This document shows positions 6,599 through 14,778 of a stretch of DNA of 14,916 bases, in pieces. This DNA is from an uncultured Clostridia bacterium (GTDB taxonomy: Bacteria > Bacillota > Clostridia > RUG12999): contig CATIYX010000078.1 of assembly GCA_949739095.1 (NCBI GenBank), positions 1 through 14,916 on the forward strand, written 5' to 3'. A model generated the notes under the pieces. It ran no database searches and was not told where the DNA came from. It saw only the letters and a program-made list of their open reading frames with translations. Positions within the stretch are counted from its first letter, which is position 1. Each line of letters starts with the position of its first letter. A program made the translations under genes and the position numbers.

Positions 6599-7333
6599 TT
6601 ACAGGCGTTTTTGGATTTTTGCATTCAGAAATTTAATTTTAGCGTCGGCGTATTTGCGCGTTACGGGATATTCCCCGCCGTTTTTCATCTTAAAGCCGCG
6701 CGGCGTAACCGTCATGATATTATCCACATTCACCAGATAACAATTCGCGGTTTTCAAAAACGCGCCGACGCGCAAAAGCTCCTCCACCTGATTGTCAAAC
6801 GAAGCTTTCTGATAAATTCCCTCGATTTTATTCCCGTCCGTAAGCGCGTATATTAAGCGGTGGTCAAAATATTCAACCGCGTTTATTTTGCGGAGCGCGA
6901 CGGGCATTATGCCGTCCGGCGTTTTAACGGTGATTACCGTTTCCTCTTTTTTCGGCGGGATATGATATTTGAAGCATTTATCAAGCTCCGCGAACAGCTT
7001 TTCCTTTTCAAACGGCTTTACAAGATAGGAAAAAGCGTTTACCGAAAACGCGTCAAGCGAAAATTCCTTTGCCGTAGTCAGATAAATAATAACGGCTCTT
7101 TCGTTGTATTCCCTTATCCGCTGCCCCAGCTCCAGACCGCTCATACCGTCCATTACAATGTCTAAAAGATATATTTCACTGTCGCCCGTACCGCGTTCGC
7201 ATTCCAAAAGGTCGGCGGGGCATGTGAATTTTTCTATTTTAACATCTGATTTTCTTATGCTTATATATTCAGCCACATAATCGGCTATTAAGGTCAGTTG
7301 TTTTTCCTCGTCGTCGCATATACTGATTTTCAT
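6599..7333 (-). CDS. LytTR-family response regulator (AgrA/VirR-like)
   Basis: The 244-residue protein has two domains. Residues 1-120 are a CheY-like receiver with the acidic pocket D7-D8, phospho-acceptor D58 in YLLDIVMDGMSG, T86/T87 in IYLTTAKEF, and K106 in VKPF. Residues about 133-240 form a LytTR DNA-binding domain (KINAVEYFDHRLIYALTD, FLKTANCYLVNVDNI, MKNGGEYPVTRKYAD). Regulators of this class bind pairs of 9-bp direct repeats upstream of promoters. Start ATG 7333 carries a near-perfect GGAGGTGA site. It is the first gene of a two-gene operon with the kinase and is transcribed divergently from the giant surface-protein gene, whose promoter has a matching direct repeat. That gene is the most likely target, with autoregulation possible. 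Confidence 0.93.
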   Translation of the reverse strand: MKISICDDEEKQLTLIADYVAEYISIRKSDVKIEKFTCPADLLECERGTGDSEIYLLDIVMDGMSGLELGQRIREYNERAVIIYLTTAKEFSLDAFSVNAFSYLVKPFEKEKLFAELDKCFKYHIPPKKEETVITVKTPDGIMPVALRKINAVEYFDHRLIYALTDGNKIEGIYQKASFDNQVEELLRVGAFLKTANCYLVNVDNIMTVTPRGFKMKNGGEYPVTRKYADAKIKFLNAKIQKRL

Positions 7334-7357
7334 AGGTCACCTCCGCTTTTCCTTTTC

Positions 7358-7386
7358 ATTTTATCATAATTTTAGACAGCGTTCAA
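7358..7386 (-). promoter_or_regulatory. promoter of the response regulator-kinase operon
   Basis: On the minus strand, TTGAAC (plus 7381-7386) and TAAAAT (plus 7358-7363) are separated by 17 bp, about 25 nt upstream of the start codon. The -35 element lies in one of two TCAATTAA copies (7383-7390 and 7399-7406), leaving room for autoregulation. Confidence 0.7.
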
Positions 7387-7402
7387 TTAAAAACTATGTC
7401 AA

Positions 7403-7432
7403 TTAAGGGATATTTGCGTTATTTAAGGGATA
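7403..7432 (+). promoter_or_regulatory. candidate LytTR regulator operator (10-bp direct repeat)
   Basis: TTAAGGGATA occurs perfectly at 7403-7412 and 7423-7432, a 20-bp period placing both copies on one face of the helix. The second copy ends 4 bp before the -35 of the surface-protein promoter. LytTR activators such as AgrA bind paired direct repeats about 21 bp apart next to the -35, so spacing and place fit; the sequence is not the AgrA consensus. Confidence 0.6.
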
Positions 7433-7436
7433 GATG

Positions 7437-7464
7437 TTGAAAGATATAAAAAATCTTGTAAAAT
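7437..7464 (+). promoter_or_regulatory. promoter of the giant surface-protein gene
   Basis: TTGAAA (7437-7442) and TAAAAT (7459-7464) are spaced by 16 bp, with TG directly before the -10. The spacing is slightly short and the hexamers imperfect, as expected for a promoter that needs an activator. The gene's GGAGG (7488-7492) lies 9 nt before ATG 7502. Confidence 0.65.
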
Positions 7465-7501
7465 GAACACAGCAATAATAATATAGCGGAGGTAAAAAGC
7501 T

Positions 7502-10500
7502 ATGACAATCAGAAAAAGAATTTTATCAATGTTTACGTCATTTACAATACTAATGTCGTTTGTCGGCGCGATACCGATTACGGCAAGTGCGGCGGAACCG
7601 CACACGCACAAGGTCTGCTCCAACGCAGATTGCTCGGACAATCACGAGGACATCACATGGACGGCGTGGGACAGCGCCGCCTCGCTCCCCACAGCGGAGG
7701 GTAATTATTATTTGACAAAAGACATAACATTAAGCAGATATTGGACACCTGCCGACAGTATAAGCCTTTGTCTGAACGGACATACTATTACGCTAACCAA
7801 TAGCTCCGACTGCGTAATTTCAATGAAAACAGGTTCTACTTTCAATCTCTGCGACTGTATTGGCAGCGGTACAATCACAGGAGGCAAGTCCGGAGGAGTA
7901 CGAGGAGGCACTGAAAAAAGCACTTTCAATATGTATGGCGGTAAAATCAGCGGCAATTCCGGCAACAGCTGGCAGGACAGTAGCGGCGTATATTTGTCAA
8001 ACGGCACATTTAATATGTACGGCGGCGAGATTAGTGGTAATACTGACTACTTATCCGGCGGCGGTGTGGGAATCTACAAAGGTGCATTTAATATGTACGG
8101 CGGTAAAATCAGCGGTAATAGTGCCAACTTCGGCGGCGGTGTATGGGTCATCGGCACATTTAAGATGCTTGGCGGTGAAATCAGCGGTAATACGGCACCT
8201 TTCATCAATGGAAATGAAAAAGGAGGTGTTATGCTTGGGTCGTCAGATTCTGTCATCGAGATAGGAGGTAAGGTTATTATAGATAATAATACTGCAAACG
8301 ATATTGCAAGTAATTTTTATCTTGGCGATGAAGAAAGTATAATTATTTCCAAGCCGCTGACAGATGGCGCAAACATAGGCATTACAACAGAGAGCGCGCC
8401 GACTGAATACAAAAAAATAAACATAACAGGCGAAAATGACGCGGATTACAGCACATTTTTCCACAGTGACAATGATGATTATAAAATTATAAACGGTGAA
8501 AATAATGTCGTTCAGCTTGAGCTGCCTGAAAAGTACAGAATTTCACAGCAGCCGACAGCCGAAAACGGATATACTGTCATTGCTGAAGAAAAAATAAATG
8601 AAATGTGGCAGACGGCGTCTCCCTCATATCAGTGGTACGAAGCCGATATTAAGGTTTATAATGTAGCATCTGAAGACAGCGAAAATGAAATCGGCGCAGA
8701 GGCTATTGGAGGAACATATAACGGAAGCGGCGTATGGCAAGATGAAAATGGAGCGATTGGGGTGGCATTTTCTTCATTAAACGCAGGCGATACGATTACA
8801 GTAACCCCTTCGGCGGGCTTTGACGGTCAAATTATGGCAGTGAAGTTAGATACATATGACATTGAAGAATGTATAGAGAATAATGGTGTATATTCCTTTG
8901 CGCCGGCGGAAGATGGAATGTATGGTATAGCAATACAAAACATGTCAGACTCCACAAGTTTTACTGCGGAAATTACACTTACCAGAACAGATAAAATACG
9001 CATAGACGGTCAGACTGCCGCAGCGCTTACAGCAGGTGAAAACGGAAAAACGTATGTCTGCGACGTTACGTTTAATCCGTCGGGCGATAATGAAACTCTC
9101 TCGACCACACCTGTGGAGTATGTACAGCATACGCATAAGGTCTGCTGCGGAACAGAATGTGCAGACGGACACACGGACATCACTTGGACAGCTTGGACGA
9201 GCGATAATTCGCTCCCGACAGAAGCAGGCAATTATTATCTGACAAAGAACGTAACTATTGACTGCGAATGGGTACCAACAGGCACAACAAATCTTTGTCT
9301 GAACGGTTATATATTAGAAAGCACAGAGGCGAACGAGTATGGCCGAGTAATCGATATTCTCTCAAACAGTGAGCTGAGTTTGTGCGATTGTTCTTCTGCG
9401 CAAACGGGTAAAATCACAGGCGGTACACCTATCGGTGTTGGTTTCAGCAGATTAGTTGTCGGCGAAAAGACCGCTCCCGTGTTCAATATGTATGGCGGAA
9501 CAATCAGCGGAATAAATTATCCCGATCCGGAAAATCCCTCCGGCGCGGCGGTTGATGTTTCCGCAGACAACGGCGAATTTCATATGTACGGTGGTAAAAT
9601 TACCGATAACGGGGCGCTCGGTATTCAGATGTACGCGAAAGGAAATGTTTTCCTTTCGGGAACGGTGGATATTTCAAACAACGGTTCTTCATACGCACAA
9701 ATGATGAGCGCAATAAGCGACCAGCTTGCAGCGGCAGGTATCAATTTAGGAAATATCGGTACCAATATTGATATTTCCATACAAAAGGGAAATGCTGTTC
9801 AGCTTGAAGCGCCTGTTACTATGGCAAATAAGAGCAGTATATTTATGCCGTCAGAGGATAAGACTTTCAGCGGCACATTTACGCAGGGCTGGAACGAAAA
9901 AATGAGCGGTAAAAATCCCAAGGATTACTTTACAAGCGCGGCAGACGCTTTTGAAGTAAAATTAGATGATAGCGGCGAAGCTGCGCTTGCAGCTCTGCAC
10001 ACGCACCCAATCTGCGGTACGGGAGCTTGTACCGACCCCAACCACGCAAGCCACGAGGACATTACATGGACGGCGTGGGAAAGCGATAATTCGCTCCCGA
10101 CAGAAGCGGGCAATTATTATCTGACGACAGATGTAGTGTCCACAAGCCAATTTAGACCTGACGGCATAAGGCTTTGTCTTAACAATCATACGATAAATTA
10201 TAACGCGGGCGACATCCAAACAACATATATTCAAACCGGCTGTACCTTTGATTTATGCGACTGCGGCGAAAACGGTAAGCTTCTCTCGCCCGAAGAAGTG
10301 AAAGACCGAAACACTGTATCCAATCACGGAACATTTAACATGTACGGCGGTACTCTTTCGGGCAAAACCTCATCAGGCGCACAGGGACTCGGCGTAAGCA
10401 ATGCCGGCACATTTAATATGTACGGAGGTAAAATTACAGACAATCATACCGAGTACGGCACCGGCGGCGGTGTAAACAATTATGAAGACAGTTCTGTATT

Positions 10501-13500
10501 CAATATGTATGGCGGCGAGATAAGCGGCAATACCGCAAACGCCGGAGGCGGTGTCGGCATATTCAAAGGCTCGTTTTATATGTACGGCGGTAAAATAACG
10601 GGTAATGAAGCAACGCTTTACGGCGGCGGTATTGACATATCTGACACTGCTGCAAATGTCGTAATAAAGGGAGATGTCAGCAAAAACAAGTCTGAAGGCT
10701 ATGGCGGCGGAATTTGCACAAATGCCGCGGCAAAGATAATTGACGCGAAAATCACAGGAAACACCGCGCCGTACAGCGGCGGCGTATGTGAATTTTTCAC
10801 TAAGTATCCGATTATTACTATCGGCGGCAATACGGTTATATCGGGAAATACAAAAACAGACGGTGAAACGCCAGATAATTTAATGGTTTTTGACGCCAGT
10901 AAAATAGCGGTTGATAATGTTACTCCGCTTACAGAAGGCGCTCAAATAGGGGTTTCATATTATTGGACTGATTACATAACGGAAACAGCTCCGTTTGACA
11001 TCACAGGCACAAATAACGCGGATTATAGTAAGTATTTCAAGAGCGATGATGAGGCTTATTTTATAAAAAATACAGACGGCAACATAGTTCAACTTGCTAA
11101 AAGGCATACCCATACGCTTGTGCATAAGAACACAGCCGCAGCGACCTGTACCGCGGCGGGCAACGAGGAATATTGGAAATGCGAGGGCGAGAACGGCTGC
11201 GGTAAAATGTTTTCGGACGCGGACGGCGAAACGGAAATTCCGGCAGCACCGATTATCGCCGCGACAGGTCATACGGAGGACAACGGCGAATCTACCATAC
11301 AGCCGACTTGTATGTCGGCAGGAATGAAGACATATAAATGCACAAAATGTAAAGAGGTTATCAGAACAGAAAGCGTTGCCGCGTTGGGGCATAAATACGG
11401 CAAATGGGAACTCACCTTGACCGACACGTCAACGGAGGTTATAAGAACCTGCGAAAATGACGGCTCTCATCAGGAAAAGAAAAACGCGGAAATTCAGCTT
11501 GTCATACCGATGCCGTACACATACAGCGGCACGGCGTGCGAGCCGAAAGCGTCGGTAAAGGTCTTTGAGGGCGAGAATGAAACCGCGCTTACAGAAAATA
11601 CGGACTACTCTCTTTCGTATGAGAATAATGTAAACGCGGGTACGGCAACGGTTAAAATAACAGGTATGGGCAATTACAGCGGCACAGCCGAAAGAACATT
11701 TAATATTGCCGCAAAAACCATAAACGCCGCAGCCGCGACTGCTCAAAACCGCGTGTATGACGGAACGAAAACCGTTACCGTAACAGGTGTTACGCTTGAC
11801 GGCGTTTGCGGTGACGACACTGTCGCGGTTAATACAAATAATCTCACAGGAACGGTTGCAAGCGCGAATGCGGGCGATTACACGCAGGTTACGCTTAGCG
11901 GTCTGACGCTTGTAAATAATAACAATAACAATTATGTATTGCATCAGCAAAACATAACCGTGCCGACAAGCGTTAATGTTAAGATAGAAAAAGCCGACGT
12001 TCCGTCCGTTACGGCAGGCAGCCTTAATATCGCAAATCATCTGAAAAAGGAATATACCTATCTTTTGTCAAGATTATGTCCGCAGATAAACGAGGACGGC
12101 GCGGAAGTGCAAAAGGATTGGGGCTCGCGCTCGTATGAAATCGTAAGCGTCAGCTTTACGCAGGACGGATATTATGAAGATAATACCGCGCGTATCGGCA
12201 CAGCCGAAAGCGGCGGCACGGTAAACAACACGCTTTATCTGCCGATTAAATTTAACGATACGGACACCACAGGCAAGGTTGCGACGGTTACTATAAAGGT
12301 AAGCTCCGACAACTACAACGATTTTACAAATACGTTTGAAGTTCACGCGTCTAATAAAAAGGCTGTTACTTTCGGAGGTATAACCGCGCAGGACGGCGTA
12401 TATAACGGCAGTCCGTGGAGCGGTTATACGGGAGATTTGACAATAACCGACAGTGATAACAACGCCGTATCGCTTACGCCCGAAATCCGCTATATAGGCA
12501 GATTGGAAACAGCGTACAGCGAAAAGGCGGAGCCGCCGACAAACGCGGGTACGTATTCGGTTATTTTCCGCGTGGCTGATACAGATGAAAATTACATCGG
12601 AAAACGCACGGTGAATTTTGAGGTTACAAAAGCGGACGGTACGGCAAGCGTGACTATGGCGAACTTTGAATTTGGCGGCACGCCGAGCGTGCCTGTGCCC
12701 ATGTCAGCAACAAACGGAACAGATAACGTTACATATATGTATAAGCCGCAGGGCGCTGAGGACAGCGCGTACACAAGCGTGAAGCCGACAGTGGCAGGCA
12801 GCTATACTGTAAAAGCGGTTTTTGCCGAAACACAGAACTACAAGCAAGCGGAAGCGACTGCGGACTTTACGATAAGCCACGATTATTCAGATACGTGGAA
12901 ACACGATGCGACAAATCATTGGCGCGAATGTTCGTGCGGAAGCAGGACAGACGAGGCGGAGCATATCTGGAACGCGGGCGAGGTTACGCAGGAGGCGACC
13001 TGTACGCTCGAGGGCAGAACGCGATATGCCTGCACGGTCTGCGGACGCGAAAAGGTTGAAACGACCGCCGCTCTTGGACATAAATGGGGCGCGTGGAGGA
13101 TTACCGCTGAGCCGACGCTCACAATAACAGGCATGGCGGAGCGCGTTTGCGAAAACAATAACGAGCATAAAGACATCGTTACCCTGCCTGTTCTGACTGA
13201 CACGAGTGTATGGACAGCTGGTACAAAGGTTGAGCCAACAGAAACAACAGACGGCTCACAGGAATACACGTCGGAATATGGTACGGTAACAGTTACAATT
13301 CCCGCGACGGGCGGTAACCGCACCGAGAGCAGCGAGATTGTTATAAAAGACGGCACACCGAATGTTACAGTGGACGGTCTTGACGAGCTTGCAAAAGAAA
13401 TTGAGCCGTTAGCAAAGAATGTTAAAATCACAATGACCGTTGAAAGCAAGGCAGAGAACAGCACAAATGCCGAGCATAGCGCTATCAAGACAATAAGCGC

Positions 13501-14665
13501 AAACGGAAAGCTCGATTACCTTGATATATCGCTCACAAAAACGGTTGACAGCGTGGAAAGCAGTATAACCGAAACAGCGAGAACGCTTAAAATCGTTATT
13601 CCGTTTGATATGACAGGTAAGAAAAATGTTAAGGTGTACCGTTATCACGCAGGCAGCGCGGAGCTTTTGAGTGAAAGCGCGTCAAATGACGAATATTATG
13701 CTGTAGACGACGGAGTTATAACGGTTTACGCTAAAAAATTCTCAACCTACGCAATCGGGTATGATACAGAGCCGACAGTCAAACCAAGTTATAGCGGCGG
13801 AGGAAGCAGTATTACAAGCTATAAAGTAACCTTTAAGGCAGGCGAAAACGGTAAAATCACAAAAGGTAATTCAAGTGTTAGTATCAGCCGTAATGCAAAG
13901 ATAATAGATACTCAAATTCCTGAAATAACAGCCAATGATGGATATAAATTTATCGGCTGGGGGATTGACGGAAAGACAACTGTTGACCCGACAGCAGCGG
14001 CTGTTACGAAGGCAATAACCTTTACCGCTTTATATGAAGCCGAAACAACAGAGCCAACTACTGAGCCTACACAAGAACCCACGTCCGAAGCAAAACAACA
14101 TAAAGCGTATATTGTGGGCTATGAGGGTAAATTTATTCCCGACGGCAACATCACAAGAGCAGAAACAGCGGCAATACTCGCGCGTCTTACAGACGGCTTT
14201 AATGAAAACGAAAGCTATATATCGGCATTCCCCGATGTTGTAAGCGGAGCGTGGTATGCAAATTATATCGGTTTTGAAGAAAAGCAAAATGTGATAAACG
14301 GCTATGAGGACGGAACATTTAAGCCGGAGGAAAGTATCACAAGAGCCGAATTTGCAAGTATGATTACACATTTTTCAAAATTGAACACATCAAACGCCGA
14401 TATACCGTTTGCAGATACAGGTGGTCATTGGGCGGCAGAGCAAATTGCGGCGGGCGCCGGTGCGGGATATATTAAGGGATATGAGGACAATACCTTCCGT
14501 CCCGAACATTACATCACCCGTGCGGAAGCCGTTGCGATAATCAACCGTATGCTTGACAGAAACGATATTACGGAGTTTGAAAATCCGTTTACTGATGTAT
14601 CAAATAGCCATTGGGCGTATGCCGATATAATAGAAGCAGCAGTTACGCATGATGTAAAAGAATAA
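7502..14665 (+). CDS. giant secreted SLH-anchored surface protein with three beta-helix blocks (putative adhesin)
   Basis: The protein has 2387 residues. A signal peptide (1-30, cleavage near ITASA-A) is followed by three homologous blocks starting near residues 34, 543 and 833. Each opens with an HTH-x2-C...C...H motif, DITWTAW, SLPT-EAG/AEGNYYLT, LCLN and LCDC, then stacks of (T/V)FNMYGG(K/E)ISGN units (ten in total) typical of right-handed parallel beta-helices. A cysteine-rich module (about 1202-1300) and Ig/YDG-like domains (about 1330-1780: YSGTACEPKASVKV, YDGTKTVTVTG) follow. Next come a second cysteine-rich module (about 1795-1870), a long beta-rich domain, an InlB-B-repeat-like module (about 2108-2182: GYKFIGW), a Thr/Pro/Glu linker and SLH repeats (2200-2387) with three ITRAE motifs. 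SLH domains bind pyruvylated wall polymers, so it should sit on the outer wall. The architecture suggests adhesion or glycan binding; no catalytic motif was recognised. It is probably under the divergent two-component system. Confidence 0.9.
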   Translation: MTIRKRILSMFTSFTILMSFVGAIPITASAAEPHTHKVCSNADCSDNHEDITWTAWDSAASLPTAEGNYYLTKDITLSRYWTPADSISLCLNGHTITLTNSSDCVISMKTGSTFNLCDCIGSGTITGGKSGGVRGGTEKSTFNMYGGKISGNSGNSWQDSSGVYLSNGTFNMYGGEISGNTDYLSGGGVGIYKGAFNMYGGKISGNSANFGGGVWVIGTFKMLGGEISGNTAPFINGNEKGGVMLGSSDSVIEIGGKVIIDNNTANDIASNFYLGDEESIIISKPLTDGANIGITTESAPTEYKKINITGENDADYSTFFHSDNDDYKIINGENNVVQLELPEKYRISQQPTAENGYTVIAEEKINEMWQTASPSYQWYEADIKVYNVASEDSENEIGAEAIGGTYNGSGVWQDENGAIGVAFSSLNAGDTITVTPSAGFDGQIMAVKLDTYDIEECIENNGVYSFAPAEDGMYGIAIQNMSDSTSFTAEITLTRTDKIRIDGQTAAALTAGENGKTYVCDVTFNPSGDNETLSTTPVEYVQHTHKVCCGTECADGHTDITWTAWTSDNSLPTEAGNYYLTKNVTIDCEWVPTGTTNLCLNGYILESTEANEYGRVIDILSNSELSLCDCSSAQTGKITGGTPIGVGFSRLVVGEKTAPVFNMYGGTISGINYPDPENPSGAAVDVSADNGEFHMYGGKITDNGALGIQMYAKGNVFLSGTVDISNNGSSYAQMMSAISDQLAAAGINLGNIGTNIDISIQKGNAVQLEAPVTMANKSSIFMPSEDKTFSGTFTQGWNEKMSGKNPKDYFTSAADAFEVKLDDSGEAALAALHTHPICGTGACTDPNHASHEDITWTAWESDNSLPTEAGNYYLTTDVVSTSQFRPDGIRLCLNNHTINYNAGDIQTTYIQTGCTFDLCDCGENGKLLSPEEVKDRNTVSNHGTFNMYGGTLSGKTSSGAQGLGVSNAGTFNMYGGKITDNHTEYGTGGGVNNYEDSSVFNMYGGEISGNTANAGGGVGIFKGSFYMYGGKITGNEATLYGGGIDISDTAANVVIKGDVSKNKSEGYGGGICTNAAAKIIDAKITGNTAPYSGGVCEFFTKYPIITIGGNTVISGNTKTDGETPDNLMVFDASKIAVDNVTPLTEGAQIGVSYYWTDYITETAPFDITGTNNADYSKYFKSDDEAYFIKNTDGNIVQLAKRHTHTLVHKNTAAATCTAAGNEEYWKCEGENGCGKMFSDADGETEIPAAPIIAATGHTEDNGESTIQPTCMSAGMKTYKCTKCKEVIRTESVAALGHKYGKWELTLTDTSTEVIRTCENDGSHQEKKNAEIQLVIPMPYTYSGTACEPKASVKVFEGENETALTENTDYSLSYENNVNAGTATVKITGMGNYSGTAERTFNIAAKTINAAAATAQNRVYDGTKTVTVTGVTLDGVCGDDTVAVNTNNLTGTVASANAGDYTQVTLSGLTLVNNNNNNYVLHQQNITVPTSVNVKIEKADVPSVTAGSLNIANHLKKEYTYLLSRLCPQINEDGAEVQKDWGSRSYEIVSVSFTQDGYYEDNTARIGTAESGGTVNNTLYLPIKFNDTDTTGKVATVTIKVSSDNYNDFTNTFEVHASNKKAVTFGGITAQDGVYNGSPWSGYTGDLTITDSDNNAVSLTPEIRYIGRLETAYSEKAEPPTNAGTYSVIFRVADTDENYIGKRTVNFEVTKADGTASVTMANFEFGGTPSVPVPMSATNGTDNVTYMYKPQGAEDSAYTSVKPTVAGSYTVKAVFAETQNYKQAEATADFTISHDYSDTWKHDATNHWRECSCGSRTDEAEHIWNAGEVTQEATCTLEGRTRYACTVCGREKVETTAALGHKWGAWRITAEPTLTITGMAERVCENNNEHKDIVTLPVLTDTSVWTAGTKVEPTETTDGSQEYTSEYGTVTVTIPATGGNRTESSEIVIKDGTPNVTVDGLDELAKEIEPLAKNVKITMTVESKAENSTNAEHSAIKTISANGKLDYLDISLTKTVDSVESSITETARTLKIVIPFDMTGKKNVKVYRYHAGSAELLSESASNDEYYAVDDGVITVYAKKFSTYAIGYDTEPTVKPSYSGGGSSITSYKVTFKAGENGKITKGNSSVSISRNAKIIDTQIPEITANDGYKFIGWGIDGKTTVDPTAAAVTKAITFTALYEAETTEPTTEPTQEPTSEAKQHKAYIVGYEGKFIPDGNITRAETAAILARLTDGFNENESYISAFPDVVSGAWYANYIGFEEKQNVINGYEDGTFKPEESITRAEFASMITHFSKLNTSNADIPFADTGGHWAAEQIAAGAGAGYIKGYEDNTFRPEHYITRAEAVAIINRMLDRNDITEFENPFTDVSNSHWAYADIIEAAVTHDVKE
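7918..8200 (+). repeat. beta-helix rung repeats in block 1
   Basis: Four copies of a unit encoding FNMYGGKISGN or a close variant start near 7921, 8009, 8087 and 8159, spaced about 70-90 bp and separated by variable Gly-rich loops. Similar units recur near 9482, 9578, 10330, 10408, 10498 and 10573. They are coding repeats forming beta-helix coils. Confidence 0.8.
9200..9243 (+). repeat. 44-bp near-identical repeat between blocks 2 and 3 (copy 1)
   Basis: This segment matches 10082-10125 with a single mismatch at 9226/10108. It encodes SDNSLPTEAGNYYLT. The surrounding blocks have diverged, so the near-identity points to recent duplication or gene conversion inside the gene. Confidence 0.85.
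10082..10125 (+). repeat. 44-bp near-identical repeat between blocks 2 and 3 (copy 2)
   Basis: This is the second copy of the segment at 9200-9243, differing at one base. Block 1 holds only a diverged version near 7672-7716. Confidence 0.85.
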
Positions 14666-14741
14666 TCGTAGAGAAATAAAGATACGGCTTGGTCTTGCTT
14701 TTACATTTTAAGGTGATAGACCTACCATAATAAAATAATAA

Positions 14742-14778
14742 AATCCGATTAAGCCTTTGCGCTTGGTCGGATTTTTTT
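14742..14778 (+). terminator. terminator of the giant surface-protein gene
   Basis: A 13-bp stem, AATCCGATTAAGC with GCTTGGTCGGATT (two G-U pairs), closes on CTTTGC and runs into a T-tract (14772-14778). It lies about 75 nt after the stop codon. An A-rich stretch before the stem could let it work in the other direction too. Confidence 0.9.

Noticed and set aside
6583..6624. Longer start for the histidine kinase
   Set aside because: It would add 14 hydrophilic residues and overlap the regulator gene, while ATG 6582 has a perfect AGGAGG site at correct spacing.
7334..7501. Hidden AgrD-like autoinducer peptide gene in the divergent region
   Set aside because: Only frames of about 10 codons or fewer exist there, without the amphipathic-cysteine-acidic pattern of a precursor, and promoter elements occupy the space.
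7918..10620. CRISPR-like or non-coding tandem repeats
   Set aside because: The repeats keep reading frame, encode FNMYGG rungs, have variable spacing and lie within one continuous gene.
10955..13648. Several 70-200-codon frames antisense to the adhesin gene
   Set aside because: They arise from the biased codon use of the real gene, are Cys/Arg-rich without domains, and lack ribosome binding sites.
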